NCBI RefSeq assembly: GCF_000972785.3
Contig: NZ_CP011253.3
Span: 2,976,001 to 3,040,000, forward strand
DNA: 64,000 nucleotides
Source: Pandoraea oxalativorans
Lineage (GTDB): Bacteria; Pseudomonadota; Gammaproteobacteria; Burkholderiales; Burkholderiaceae
Direction: 5' to 3'
The notes under the pieces were generated by a model. It was not told the origin of the DNA and did no database searches. It worked only from the letters and a program-made list of their open reading frames with translations. The translations under genes were made by a program, and so were the position numbers. Position 1 is the first letter of the stretch, and the number at the start of each line of letters is the position of its first letter. Below, piece after piece: positions 9,601 through 17,431 of the stretch.

Positions 9601-9882
9601 GGACACCCGCGCTTCGACGCCATCGTCAGCGCGACGGTGCGACGCTTCCGTCCGATTACGCTCACCGCCGCTGCCGCCGTGCTGGCCCTGATTCCGCTGC
9701 TGCGCAGCAACTTTTTCGGACCGATGGCGACAGCGCTGATGGGCGGCATCACCAGCGCAACCATTCTTACCGTGTTCTTCCTGCCTGCGTTGTATGCGAC
9801 GGCGTTCCGTGTGCGTCACGACGAACGGGGCGATCATCCGTCGCAAGCAACGTCCGGCAGTTCGCAAGGAGACCGCTCATGA
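6673..9882 (+). CDS. RND multidrug efflux pump, HAE-1 family inner-membrane transporter
   Basis: 1069 residues, the size of AcrB-like proton-driven pumps. A ~35-residue cytoplasmic extension precedes the first helix (SLVIFLIAMATIFGILAYSR). The TM4 proton-relay pair is present in LGLLVDDAIIAVEMMAVK, and large periplasmic porter loops follow TM1 and TM7. The second half repeats the fold (TM10-12: VLTLLMIQLQSFARTMLVVL, FGIIMRNSVILVDQIEQD). Substrate cannot be read from sequence; the overall look recalls TriC/MexK-type pumps more than AcrB. ATGA overlaps on both sides couple it to the adaptor and outer-membrane genes. Confidence 0.92.
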   Translation: MSTQDGKPPVPQDPQTVPAASADAPKDYRHEEGHFNLSAWALRHRSLVIFLIAMATIFGILAYSRLAQSEDPPFTFRVMVIRTFWPGATAKQVQEQVTDRIARKLQEMPNIDFQRSYSRPGESLLFFSMKDSAPPDEVPEEWYQVRKKVGDIAYTLPPGVQGPFFNDEFGDVYTHIFTLEGDGFGPAQLRDYADALRTVLLRVPGVAKVDYFGDRDQRIYVEISNTQLTRLGISPNQIAQAVNGQNAVSPAGTIEAPNDRVVVRPSGQYRNVDELADTLIRVNNRTFRLGDIATIKRGYVDPPVSEMRFGGKPVLGIGITMKKGQDVIHLGKALANTMGELRAQLPAGLKLTEVASMTQSVSHSVDDFLEAVAEAVAIVLVVSLVSLGFRTGMVVVISIPVVLAVTSLFMYIFDIGLHKVSLGTLILALGLLVDDAIIAVEMMAVKLAQGWDRKRAAAFAYTSTAFPMLTGTLVTVSGFLPIALAKSSTGEYTRSIFEVSAIALLASWLAAVVLIPLLGYKMLPERPREAHHGDDHEHEVYDTKFYNRLRGWLTWCIERKFIVLVITVVLFLIAMAGFSLVPQQFFPSSDRPELMVDLRLQEGASYQATLRETERLEKLLEGRKEIDHTVSFVGTGAPRFYLPLDQQLPTPNFAQLVITAKSVEEREALAQWLEPKLRETMPGVRTRLSRLENGPPVGFPVQFRVSGDNIGTVRKISEQVADVMRNNGDTVDVQFDWDEPSQRSVRFEVDQQKARALNVSSSDIANFIAMTLTGYDISQYRERDKLIAITLRSPKAERVDPAKLATLAMPTPNGPVPLATLGRVVDELEYGVIWERDRQPTITVRSDVRAGKQGIDVTEAVYKKLGDIRKALPVGYRIEIGGSVEESGKGQASINAQMPIMVIAVLTLLMIQLQSFARTMLVVLTAPLGMIGVVATLLLFGKPFGFVAMLGVIAMFGIIMRNSVILVDQIEQDVSAGHPRFDAIVSATVRRFRPITLTAAAAVLALIPLLRSNFFGPMATALMGGITSATILTVFFLPALYATAFRVRHDERGDHPSQATSGSSQGDRS

Positions 9883-11396
9883 CTTCGCGCATCGTATCAA
9901 GCGCCCTGCGGTTTGCCCCGCTCGCCCCGGTGTTCTGGCTGGGCGCGTGCTCATTCACGCCGGGCGACAAACCGCCGGCGATGCCGTCGCCGTCGCACTA
10001 CGGCGCGAACGCCCTGCCCGAGCAAACCGTCACGGCGCAGGGGGCTTCGCAACGCTTCGACTTAGGCGGGCCGCCGGTGAGAGCCTGGTGGCAAGCCTAC
10101 GAATCGGACAAACTTAATGCACTGGTCGACGAAGGCCTGCGCAACAGTCCGAATCTGGCGGCGTCCGACCATGCGCTGCAAGCCGCGCGTGAGCAGTTGA
10201 AGGCGCAGATCGGTTCGTCGCTGTTCCCTTCCATCGACCTTGGCGGGGAAGTGGCCCGTGAGCGCAATCTCGGCATCCCGAACCTGCGTCCGCCAACGGC
10301 CCTGTACAACATGTTCGTCGGACAGATCCAGGCGCGCTATACGTTCGACTTCTTCGGGGCGTCGCGCTTCGCCAATGCGTCGCTCGCCGCACAAGTCGAT
10401 CAGCAGGCGTTCCAGCTGGAATCGGCGCGTCAGGCCCTCGCCGCGAATATCGTCTCCGGTGCGATTGGCGCGTCGGTGCTCGGCGCGCAGGTCAAGGCGA
10501 CGGAGCGACTCGTCGAGCTGGCGCAGGCGGATGCCACCGACATGGCCCGCCGCGAAGCCCTTGGGGCGGTGTCGCGCGCCGATGCACTGGCGTCCGCCCA
10601 GAATGCCGAATCGCTGGCCGCATCGCTTCCGGGGCTGCGTGCGCAGTGGCAATCGACGCGCCACGCGCTGGCCGTCCTGCTCGGCCGTACGCCCGGTCAG
10701 GCACCGAACGATCTTGCGCTCGGCGAACTGAAGGTGCCGCGCATCGTGCCGGTGGTCGTGCCGTCGACGCTGTTGCAATCGCGCCCCGACATTCAGGCGG
10801 CGGAGATGGCGCTCAAGGCGGCCTCGGCCGAGGTCGGCGTGGCGACCGCGCAAATGTTCCCAAGCTTGTCGCTCAGCGCATCGATGGGCAAAGGCGGCTT
10901 CAACTGGCCGACGGTGATGTCCAACGCCGGGTCGCTGTGGAGCATCGCGGCGTCGATCTCGCAGCCAATTTTCCATGGCGGCGCGTTGCTTGCGCAGCGT
11001 CGCGCGGCACAGGCGACGTACGAGGCGGCCGTCGAACAGTACAAGCAGACCGTGCTGACGGCGTTCAGGAACGTGGCGGACACACTCGCGTCGCTCGAGG
11101 CGGACAATACGACGTTGTTGCATGCCGATAGCGCCAGTGCGGCCGCTGAGCAGATCTATCGCGATACGGCGGCACGGGTGCGTCTGGGGGCGTTGCCGGT
11201 GTCGTCCGCACGCGGGCGCGAACAGCAGTACTGGAACGCCTACCTGACGACAGTGCGTGCAACCGGCGCGCGTTTGTCGGATACTGCGCTACTGTTTTAC
11301 GCGATGGGCTTGCCGCCCGAGCCCGCCGACGCTGCCCAAGCGCAGACCCCGGATGCGGCACAACCGGCCCCGTCGCAAGACGTAGCCAGACGATGA
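9879..11396 (+). CDS. Outer-membrane efflux lipoprotein, NodT family
   Basis: 505 residues with signal peptide and lipobox (VFWLGACSF, Cys about residue 25). It is the trimeric TolC-like channel of the pump encoded just upstream. The two OEP repeats are visible, with typical phrases DLGGPPVRAWWQAYESDKL at the start, LLQSRPDIQAAEMALKAAS in the second repeat and AFRNVADTLASLEAD near the end. The C-terminal ~30 residues are Pro/Ala/Gln rich. Start and stop codons overlap the neighbouring genes by ATGA, giving tight translational coupling within the operon. Confidence 0.92.
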   Translation: MTSRIVSSALRFAPLAPVFWLGACSFTPGDKPPAMPSPSHYGANALPEQTVTAQGASQRFDLGGPPVRAWWQAYESDKLNALVDEGLRNSPNLAASDHALQAAREQLKAQIGSSLFPSIDLGGEVARERNLGIPNLRPPTALYNMFVGQIQARYTFDFFGASRFANASLAAQVDQQAFQLESARQALAANIVSGAIGASVLGAQVKATERLVELAQADATDMARREALGAVSRADALASAQNAESLAASLPGLRAQWQSTRHALAVLLGRTPGQAPNDLALGELKVPRIVPVVVPSTLLQSRPDIQAAEMALKAASAEVGVATAQMFPSLSLSASMGKGGFNWPTVMSNAGSLWSIAASISQPIFHGGALLAQRRAAQATYEAAVEQYKQTVLTAFRNVADTLASLEADNTTLLHADSASAAAEQIYRDTAARVRLGALPVSSARGREQQYWNAYLTTVRATGARLSDTALLFYAMGLPPEPADAAQAQTPDAAQPAPSQDVARR

Positions 11397-12043
11397 CCAC
11401 CCGAACCACGACCCGGGGCCGACGCCCCAAACACCTCCCCGATGGCCGCGCCGCCTTGCTCGGCGCGGCCATCGACGCTTTCTCGCACCTCGGCTACGAC
11501 GGCGCAAACCTGCGCGGCATCGCGGCGGCCGCCAAGGTCGATGCGAGCCTCGTGCGCGTGCACTTCGGCTCGAAGGAACAGCTTTGGCGCGCCTGCATCG
11601 ATACGCTCGAAGCCGCGCTGGCCGCCCCCGTTGAAATACTCCGCGCGATTTCGGTCGACGAAACACGGCCGGTCAGAGACCGCCTTCGCGACGCCATCGG
11701 GCTCATCGCGGCCTACGCGTTGCAGCACCCCGAACACAAGTGCTTCATTTCGCTGCATGCGTCCGAGACGGGCGAGCGCGGCGCGGTGCTCTACCGCCAT
11801 CTGCTCGAACCGGTCTACAACTGCATGGAAAAGCTCATCGTGGAAGGGATGGCTGCGGGCGTGATTCGCGCCGAACATCCGGCGATGTACTTCTGCGTAC
11901 TCGCCCACGCCCTGCACCCGCCCCCCGGCTCGCCGGTGCTCATGCAGGTGATTGCCCCCGAGGTCGGCGGTGAAGCCTTCGGCCCGGCGTTGCTCAAGCA
12001 AATCGAGATGGTGTTCTTCACACCGCCACAAGCGGACGACTGA
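11393..12043 (+). CDS. TetR/AcrR family transcriptional regulator
   Basis: 216 residues. The N-terminal helix-turn-helix is clear: AFSHLGYDGANLRGIAAAAK then DASLVRVHFGSKEQLW (residues ~27-65). The remainder is a helical ligand-binding/dimer domain. The short N-tail is Thr/Arg rich, as often in DNA-binding arms. It overlaps the end of the outer-membrane gene by ATGA, so it is co-transcribed as the last gene of the efflux operon. Inference: it is a repressor of that operon, relieved by a pump substrate. Regulators of this type more often sit divergently upstream of the pump, so the distal position is less usual. Confidence 0.88.
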   Translation: MTTRTTTRGRRPKHLPDGRAALLGAAIDAFSHLGYDGANLRGIAAAAKVDASLVRVHFGSKEQLWRACIDTLEAALAAPVEILRAISVDETRPVRDRLRDAIGLIAAYALQHPEHKCFISLHASETGERGAVLYRHLLEPVYNCMEKLIVEGMAAGVIRAEHPAMYFCVLAHALHPPPGSPVLMQVIAPEVGGEAFGPALLKQIEMVFFTPPQADD

Positions 12044-12168
12044 ACCGACGAACCGACGAGAGACACGCGCGTCATCCGGCGGTATCCGAGACGCTTTGCC
12101 GCCCCCGATGCATTACACTGGCGGCCAAATCCACTCGTTTTGTTCAAGCTTCCCACGTTTCCAATTCC

Positions 12169-13419
12169 ATGTCCGAAGCCACCTCCACCACCGTCATTCT
12201 CGGCGCCGGCCAAGCCGGCGGCGAAACCGCCCTCGCGCTGCGTCAGCTCGGCTACACCGGCCGCATCGTGCTTGCGGGTAGCGAAACGCATCTGCCGTAT
12301 CGCCGCCCGCCCCTCTCGAAAGCGTTCCTCGCCGGTCAGGCCGACGAAGCCAGTCTGCTGATCCGCCCGGCCGACGCCTATGAGAAAGCCGAGATCGACG
12401 TACGCCTTGGCGTGACGGCCACGGCCATCGACCGCACTGCGCGCACCGTGTCATTCGACGATGGCCAGACGCTCGGTTACGACCACCTCGTACTCGCGCT
12501 CGGCGGCCGTGTGCGTCCCCTGCCGATTCCCGGCGGCGATGCATCCAACGTCTACTACCTGCGCAACATCGCCGATGCACAGCGCCTGCGTGAAGCGCTC
12601 GCGCCGGGCAAGCGCGTCGTGGTCGTCGGTGGCGGTTACATCGGTCTGGAAGTGGCGGCGAGCGCCATCAAGGCAGGCGCTTCGGTGACGGTGCTCGAAG
12701 CCGCCCCGCGTCTGCTCGCGCGCGTGGCCGAAGCGGATCTCGCAGACTTCTTCGCAACGCTGCACCGCGAGAACGGTGTAGACGTGCAAGTGGGCGTGGG
12801 CGTCACAGCCCTGGAACAGGATGCGGCTGGCAATGTGGTGGCCGTGGTGGCCGGCGAGAAGCGTCTGGAAGCGGATGTGGTCGTCGTCGGTATCGGTCTG
12901 ATCCCTAACGCCGAACTCGCGCAAGCCGCGGGTCTGCCCGTCGACAACGGCATCGTCGTGGACGAATTTGCCCGCACCAGCGATCCGGCGATTCTTGCCG
13001 TGGGCGATTGCGCGCATCACGAACACCCGGCACTCGGCCGTCGCATCCGTCTGGAATCGGTGCCGAGCGCCAGCAAAATGGCGAAGGTAGCTGCCAGCGT
13101 AGTGCATGGCGATGCACCGAAGGCCGTCGCGACCGCCCCGTGGTTCTGGTCGGATCAGTTCAACGCGAAGTTGCAGATGGTCGGTATGACCGAGGGTCAC
13201 GACGCCGTGATCGAACGCCGTCTGCCCGACGCACAGGGCGCGGCCGTCTTCATGCTGTTCTATCTGCGCGATGGTGCGATCGTGGCCGCTGCGAGCATCA
13301 ACCGCGCGCAGGAATTCATGACGGCGCGCGAACTCGTCGGCCGCCGTGCGGTGGTCGATCCGACGCGTCTGGCCGATGCCGCCACGCCGCTCAAGACGCT
13401 GCTGGCCGAGCTCGGCTGA
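12169..13419 (+). CDS. FAD-dependent ferredoxin/rubredoxin reductase-like oxidoreductase
   Basis: 416 residues. N-terminal FAD motif GAGQAGGETA, the family stretch LPYRRPPLSKAFLAG, a central NAD(P)-binding motif VVVVGGGYIGLEVAAS, and the ILAVGDCAHHEHPALG FAD motif, followed by a reductase_C domain (WFWSDQFNAKLQMVG). This is the pattern of reductase components of oxygenase systems (rhodocoxin, putidaredoxin or BphA4 type), which pass electrons from NAD(P)H to a small iron-sulphur protein. No ferredoxin or oxygenase gene lies beside it, so its partner must be elsewhere. There is no obvious Shine-Dalgarno before the ATG. Transcribed alone, convergent with the UspA gene. Confidence 0.88.
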   Translation: MSEATSTTVILGAGQAGGETALALRQLGYTGRIVLAGSETHLPYRRPPLSKAFLAGQADEASLLIRPADAYEKAEIDVRLGVTATAIDRTARTVSFDDGQTLGYDHLVLALGGRVRPLPIPGGDASNVYYLRNIADAQRLREALAPGKRVVVVGGGYIGLEVAASAIKAGASVTVLEAAPRLLARVAEADLADFFATLHRENGVDVQVGVGVTALEQDAAGNVVAVVAGEKRLEADVVVVGIGLIPNAELAQAAGLPVDNGIVVDEFARTSDPAILAVGDCAHHEHPALGRRIRLESVPSASKMAKVAASVVHGDAPKAVATAPWFWSDQFNAKLQMVGMTEGHDAVIERRLPDAQGAAVFMLFYLRDGAIVAAASINRAQEFMTARELVGRRAVVDPTRLADAATPLKTLLAELG

Positions 13420-13463
13420 TCGCGTCGGATCGCCATCGCCCCATCAACCGCGCGCCGTCGGCG

Positions 13464-14402
13464 TTACTTGGCGGACGGCGCGTGGGCGGGTAACAGCAGG
13501 ACCGGACGGCCCGCATGACGGGCCGTATCTTCCGCCACGCTGCCTAGCGTGAAGCGCCGGAATCCACGTCGGCCGTGCGTGCCCAGCACGATCAGGTCGA
13601 CGTCGGCATCGCGGCCCGCAGCGATGATCTGATCCGCCACGCCCTCGCCCACCGGTTGAATCTCCCGCATCTCGATTTCCCCGGGTACTTCCGCCTCGCT
13701 CAAACGCTTCTGCGCCCAGCTTCGCACCTGTTCGGCCACGGCGCGCACGGCGTCGAGCAACGGCTCGGGATCGAAACCTGCGAGGAACGGTCCCGGCAAG
13801 TCGAGCACGTGCACCACCCGCATCGACGCGCCATGCGTGCGCGCCAGCGCCAACGCATATTCGAAGGCGAGCCGCGACGTCTCGCTGTCGTCCAGCGCGA
13901 CGAGAATGCGTTCGTAATGGCCGCCCGCGCGCAGCGGCTGATGCGGCCGAGCCTCGCCCGCCACCAGCATCACCGGCACTTCCGCGCTGCGCAGAATCTG
14001 CTCCGCGACACTGCCGAGCATCGCCCGGCGCACGCCACTGCGGCCGTGCGTGCCGACGACGATGATGTCCGCGCCCCACTCGATGGCTTCGCGCGTCATC
14101 GCTTCGGGCACGGTTTCGCCGGTGGTGCGCAAGTCGAGCAGATGCGCTTGCGCGTCGAAGCCTTCTTCGCGCAAGTACAGCACCGCCCGTGCGAGATGCT
14201 CCTCGCCTTCGCGCTGCATGTCGCGGCGCACCTGTTCCAGATCGATGAGTTTTCCGAAGGCCGCCGTCAGCAAATTGACGGGGTCTTCCACAGTGTGAAT
14301 GACGCGGATCGCGTCACCGTGGCGCGCAAAGGCAGCGGCCTCGCGCAATGCGCGGCGTGACGACTCGCTACCGTCGGTCGCCAGCAGAATGCGTTTTGTC
14401 AT
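13464..14402 (-). CDS. Tandem-domain universal stress protein (UspA family)
   Basis: 312 residues containing two full Usp domains (about 1-150 and 158-305). Each ends in the ATP-binding signature G-x2-G-x9-G-S: GTHGRSGVRRAMLGSV and GTHGRRGFRRFTLGSV, both intact. Each starts with the Asp-bearing strand (ILLATDGS, ILVALDDS). Such two-domain cytoplasmic proteins are stress-induced and bind ATP; the exact role is unknown. ATG at 14402 gives a proper MTKRILLATDGS start with GAGG six bases upstream. Transcribed leftward alone and convergent with the flavoprotein gene. Confidence 0.9.
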   Translation of the reverse strand: MTKRILLATDGSESSRRALREAAAFARHGDAIRVIHTVEDPVNLLTAAFGKLIDLEQVRRDMQREGEEHLARAVLYLREEGFDAQAHLLDLRTTGETVPEAMTREAIEWGADIIVVGTHGRSGVRRAMLGSVAEQILRSAEVPVMLVAGEARPHQPLRAGGHYERILVALDDSETSRLAFEYALALARTHGASMRVVHVLDLPGPFLAGFDPEPLLDAVRAVAEQVRSWAQKRLSEAEVPGEIEMREIQPVGEGVADQIIAAGRDADVDLIVLGTHGRRGFRRFTLGSVAEDTARHAGRPVLLLPAHAPSAK

Positions 14403-14581
14403 GAGCAGCCTCGCGTTGAGAGTCGAAGGAAGGCCATGCGCGTGTCCGGCCATCCCGATGTTCCATCTGACGAACCTTGCACGACGCTTCCACTATACCG
14501 CTCGATAGGGCGTGAAGGCCACCCTTCGCGCGCCTTGCACGGCCGGAATGGGCATCGGACTTCGCTTCCTTTGACGCAACG

Positions 14582-14620
14582 CAAAAACGCCACAGGCCCT
14601 GCATAGCGGGCCTGTGGCGT
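14582..14620 (-). terminator. Rho-independent terminator of the aldo/keto reductase gene
   Basis: A perfect 13-bp stem (ACGCCACAGGCCC with GGGCCTGTGGCGT, 8-nt loop), followed in the leftward direction by TTTTTGC. It lies about 30 bp past the stop of the leftward aldo/keto reductase gene. Confidence 0.9.
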
Positions 14621-14649
14621 CAGAATGAGACGAAGCTTGCGGCGACCGC

Positions 14650-15648
14650 TCAGCGGGCGGCGTCGCCCCAGCGATAGGCGTGCGATGCGTCGTCGAGCTT
14701 TGCCTTGAGTTCCGGCGGCAGCGTGTAGTCGACGGTGCCCAGCGTCTCGGTCAGTTGCTCGACACGGCTCGCGCCGATGATGGCCGAGGTCACGGTCGGG
14801 TTCGCCAGCACCCAGGCGAGCGACAGGCGCGTGAGCGACTCGCCGGCATCCTTCGCAATGCCCTTGAGCGCTTCGATGGTCTCGAATTCGCGCTCATGCC
14901 AGTAGCGTTGCTGGTACATCGCCCCCGCCTTGCCCACTGTGGCCGACGTGAAGCGGCCTTCGGTCGGCGCAGCGTCGTGGCGATACTTGCCGGTCAGCAG
15001 ACCGCCCGCGAGGGGGTTGTAGGGGATGACGGCCAGCCCTTCTTCGCTCGCCAGCGGCAGCAGTTCGCGTTCGATCTGACGAAACAGCAGGTTGTAGCGC
15101 GGCTGAACCGACACGAAGCGTGCGACACGCAGCACGTCGGCGCGGCCCAGCGCACGGGCCAGACGATACGCGAGATAGTTCGACACGCCGACGTAACGCG
15201 CCTTGCCCGACTTCACGATGGTATCGAGCGCTTCGAGCGTTTCGTCGATGGGTGTGTCGGTGTCGTCGGAGTGGAGTTGATACAGGTCGACGTAGTCGGT
15301 GCCGATGCGGTCCAGCGATGCGTCGATGGCGCTCAGCAAGTGCTTGCGCGACGCGCCCTTGTCCCACGGCGACGGCCCCATCTCACCGCAGGCCTTCGTC
15401 GCCACGATGAACTGATCGCGACGGCCCTTGAGCCAGCGGCCCACCACTTCTTCGGTGCGGCCGACGAGCGAGTTGTCGGCCCCCAGCGGATAGACGTCGG
15501 CGAGATCGATGAAGTTGACGCCAGCCTCTGCGGTACGGTCGAGAATGGCGTGGCTGGCGGCTTCGTCGGTTTGCAGACCGAACGTCATGGTGCCCAGGCA
15601 GAGGCGGGAAACGGTCAGGCCGGTGCGGCCGAATTTCGTGTATTGCAC
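14650..15648 (-). CDS. Aldo/keto reductase
   Basis: 332 residues with the NADPH-dependent (beta/alpha)8 reductase pattern. The catalytic tetrad is visible: Asp and Tyr in NFIDLADVYPLG, Lys in IVATKACG, His in YVDLYQLHSDD. The nucleotide-binding tail is SAIIGASRVEQL. It resembles the Tas/YajO/KCNAB-like group; the substrate is unknown. GTG at 15648 is chosen because GGGAG stands just upstream and it gives the family N-terminus VQYTKFGRTGLTVSRL. The frame is open further upstream, but that part is not family-like. A strong terminator follows, so it is probably monocistronic, with the bcs operon terminator just upstream. Confidence 0.9.
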   Translation of the reverse strand: MQYTKFGRTGLTVSRLCLGTMTFGLQTDEAASHAILDRTAEAGVNFIDLADVYPLGADNSLVGRTEEVVGRWLKGRRDQFIVATKACGEMGPSPWDKGASRKHLLSAIDASLDRIGTDYVDLYQLHSDDTDTPIDETLEALDTIVKSGKARYVGVSNYLAYRLARALGRADVLRVARFVSVQPRYNLLFRQIERELLPLASEEGLAVIPYNPLAGGLLTGKYRHDAAPTEGRFTSATVGKAGAMYQQRYWHEREFETIEALKGIAKDAGESLTRLSLAWVLANPTVTSAIIGASRVEQLTETLGTVDYTLPPELKAKLDDASHAYRWGDAAR

Positions 15649-15727
15649 GGTAACTCCCGGAGGCAGGTACTGATGAAAAGCGATGCCCGGCGTCGCGGAC
15701 AAGGTGCACAGTATGCGCGATTCCGGG

Positions 15728-15766
15728 AAAACGCGTGCGCCGCCCACCGCTTTCGTGGCGCACGCG
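15728..15766 (-). terminator. Terminator of the bcs operon
   Basis: Stem CGCGTGCGCC (15732-15741) pairs with GGCGCACGCG (15757-15766), extended inward by one wobble and one G-C pair, and followed leftward by TTTT. It lies 10 bp beyond the bcsG stop and before the aldo/keto reductase start. Confidence 0.75.
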
Positions 15767-15775
15767 CTTCGTTTG

Positions 15776-17413
15776 CTATTCCAGCGACTTCAGATCGAGC
15801 CAGACGCCATCCGCGCCGCGGATCATCATCTTGCCGCTGTACTTCATGACGGTCGTCTGCTCGTTGGCCGATACGAAAGCCGTCTGTGGCAGATCGTTAG
15901 CGTACTGCGCCAGGTCCGGCGTGCCCGCGAACGGGTTGTTGGCGATCAGGTGCGAGATGAGCGTCATCATCGCCAGATAGCTCGTCGGTGTGGCGATGGC
16001 CACAGGCGTGGCGTGCGAGGCGGCAGCACCGTCGCCGAAGCCGACGAGCTTCACCGCCACCGGCACGTGCGTAATCTCCGGCAACGGGATCTCGCGCATG
16101 CCCGAGATCTGCAACTTGCTGCCGCGCAGCGCTGCGCCGTGCTCCGGCACGAATACGACCACCGCCTTGCGTCCCGACTTCTGGATGGTGTCGATGAACT
16201 GACCGATGTCGTCGAACATTGCCTTCGCGCGCAGCGGATAACTCTGCACGCTGCTGAGTTTCGAGCCTTCGAGACGGTTGCCGTCGTGCAGCGAGATCGT
16301 GTTGTAGTACAGCGCCACGCGCTTGTCGGGCATGGCCGTGCGCTGCTTCCACCACGATTGCAGCACGTCGCCGTCCGAGCGGATCGGCGTCTCGTCGAAC
16401 GCGCGCATCGCCACACGGGTACGCGTGTTGTCGAAGGGCGTGACGCCCTGCACGTCGAAATTCTGCTGCACTTCCTGCATGAAGTTGTCGAAGTGACCGT
16501 CGTGGTTCATCGCGAGCGTCGGCGTGAAACCGAGGTTCTTCAGATCGCTCATGATGTAACACTGCGGGCCTGCCGGGTCGTACAGCGCCTTGTGCTCCGG
16601 CTGTCCACAGCCTGCACGCAGCACGCGAATCGCCGCCGGGCCGCTATAGCTGGCGGCCGAGTTGAAGTTCTTGAAGATGAAATCGAACTTCGAGAGCAAC
16701 GGCAGGTTATCGAGGTTGTCGACGTCGAGGTCGTCCTGCGCGAGCGAACAGATGTGCAGGAAGATGATGTCGTAGTCCGGACCGGCCCCCGCCTGCGCGG
16801 GCAACGAGACCGAGCGCGTGAGTTCGCGCGAGTAGAAGCTGTTGAGCGCCGCGTTCGGGTTCGCGCCCAGCGGCACCTCGCCGTCGCCCGTCAGGAACGC
16901 GCTGCTGCCGCTGGCCGCACCTGCTGCGCCCCCTGTCACGGCACCGGACGCGAGCGCCGTGGTATCGCCCTGCGCGGCCACGACCGGTGAGACGGAGATG
17001 AGCGTGCCGACACGCAGCACGCCTGGCACGATCAGCAACGCCAGCAGGACGAACGTCGTCACGCGCACCCAGCGATTCACGATCCAGTACGCGAGCACCA
17101 TGATCGCGAGCAGCAACCAGTCGCGCGCCGGGACGAAGCGGCCGAGCAGCTCGACGATGTACGAGAAGCGGAACTGCATCAGCGCGGGCAACTGCTCGAC
17201 GAAGCGCTCGAACGGCGGCAAATTCGAGTCGTAGTAAAGCAGCGCCGCACCGACCGGGATGGCGATGACCTGTCGCGCGATGCGCGCCCAGCGCGGGCGC
17301 AACCGCACCACGAGGAACAGCGCGAAAACGAAGTTAGGCAGCACGTGAAAGCCGAGGATGCCCGCCCACAGCAGCAACAGCTTCAGAATGAAGTAGAGGT
17401 TCCAGATGCCCAT
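15776..17413 (-). CDS. bcsG: Cellulose biosynthesis protein BcsG (phosphoethanolamine transferase)
   Basis: 545 residues (E. coli BcsG has 559). The N-terminal third holds about five hydrophobic helices and the C-terminal part a periplasmic alkaline-phosphatase-fold domain. The family modifies cellulose with phosphoethanolamine at the inner membrane. Cys222 (FLHICSL) and Ser257 (ASYSGPAA) are 35 residues apart, the same spacing as the zinc ligand and nucleophile reported for E. coli BcsG. VPEHGAAL carries the Glu-His metal site. A Gly/Ala/Ser-rich linker (about 150-185) joins the domains. Last gene of the leftward bcs operon, 18 bp after bcsA, with GGAA upstream of the ATG. It implies that the cellulose is meant to be modified. 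Confidence 0.92.
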   Translation of the reverse strand: MGIWNLYFILKLLLLWAGILGFHVLPNFVFALFLVVRLRPRWARIARQVIAIPVGAALLYYDSNLPPFERFVEQLPALMQFRFSYIVELLGRFVPARDWLLLAIMVLAYWIVNRWVRVTTFVLLALLIVPGVLRVGTLISVSPVVAAQGDTTALASGAVTGGAAGAASGSSAFLTGDGEVPLGANPNAALNSFYSRELTRSVSLPAQAGAGPDYDIIFLHICSLAQDDLDVDNLDNLPLLSKFDFIFKNFNSAASYSGPAAIRVLRAGCGQPEHKALYDPAGPQCYIMSDLKNLGFTPTLAMNHDGHFDNFMQEVQQNFDVQGVTPFDNTRTRVAMRAFDETPIRSDGDVLQSWWKQRTAMPDKRVALYYNTISLHDGNRLEGSKLSSVQSYPLRAKAMFDDIGQFIDTIQKSGRKAVVVFVPEHGAALRGSKLQISGMREIPLPEITHVPVAVKLVGFGDGAAASHATPVAIATPTSYLAMMTLISHLIANNPFAGTPDLAQYANDLPQTAFVSANEQTTVMKYSGKMMIRGADGVWLDLKSLE

Positions 17414-17431
17414 CGTATGGTTTCCTTGGTC

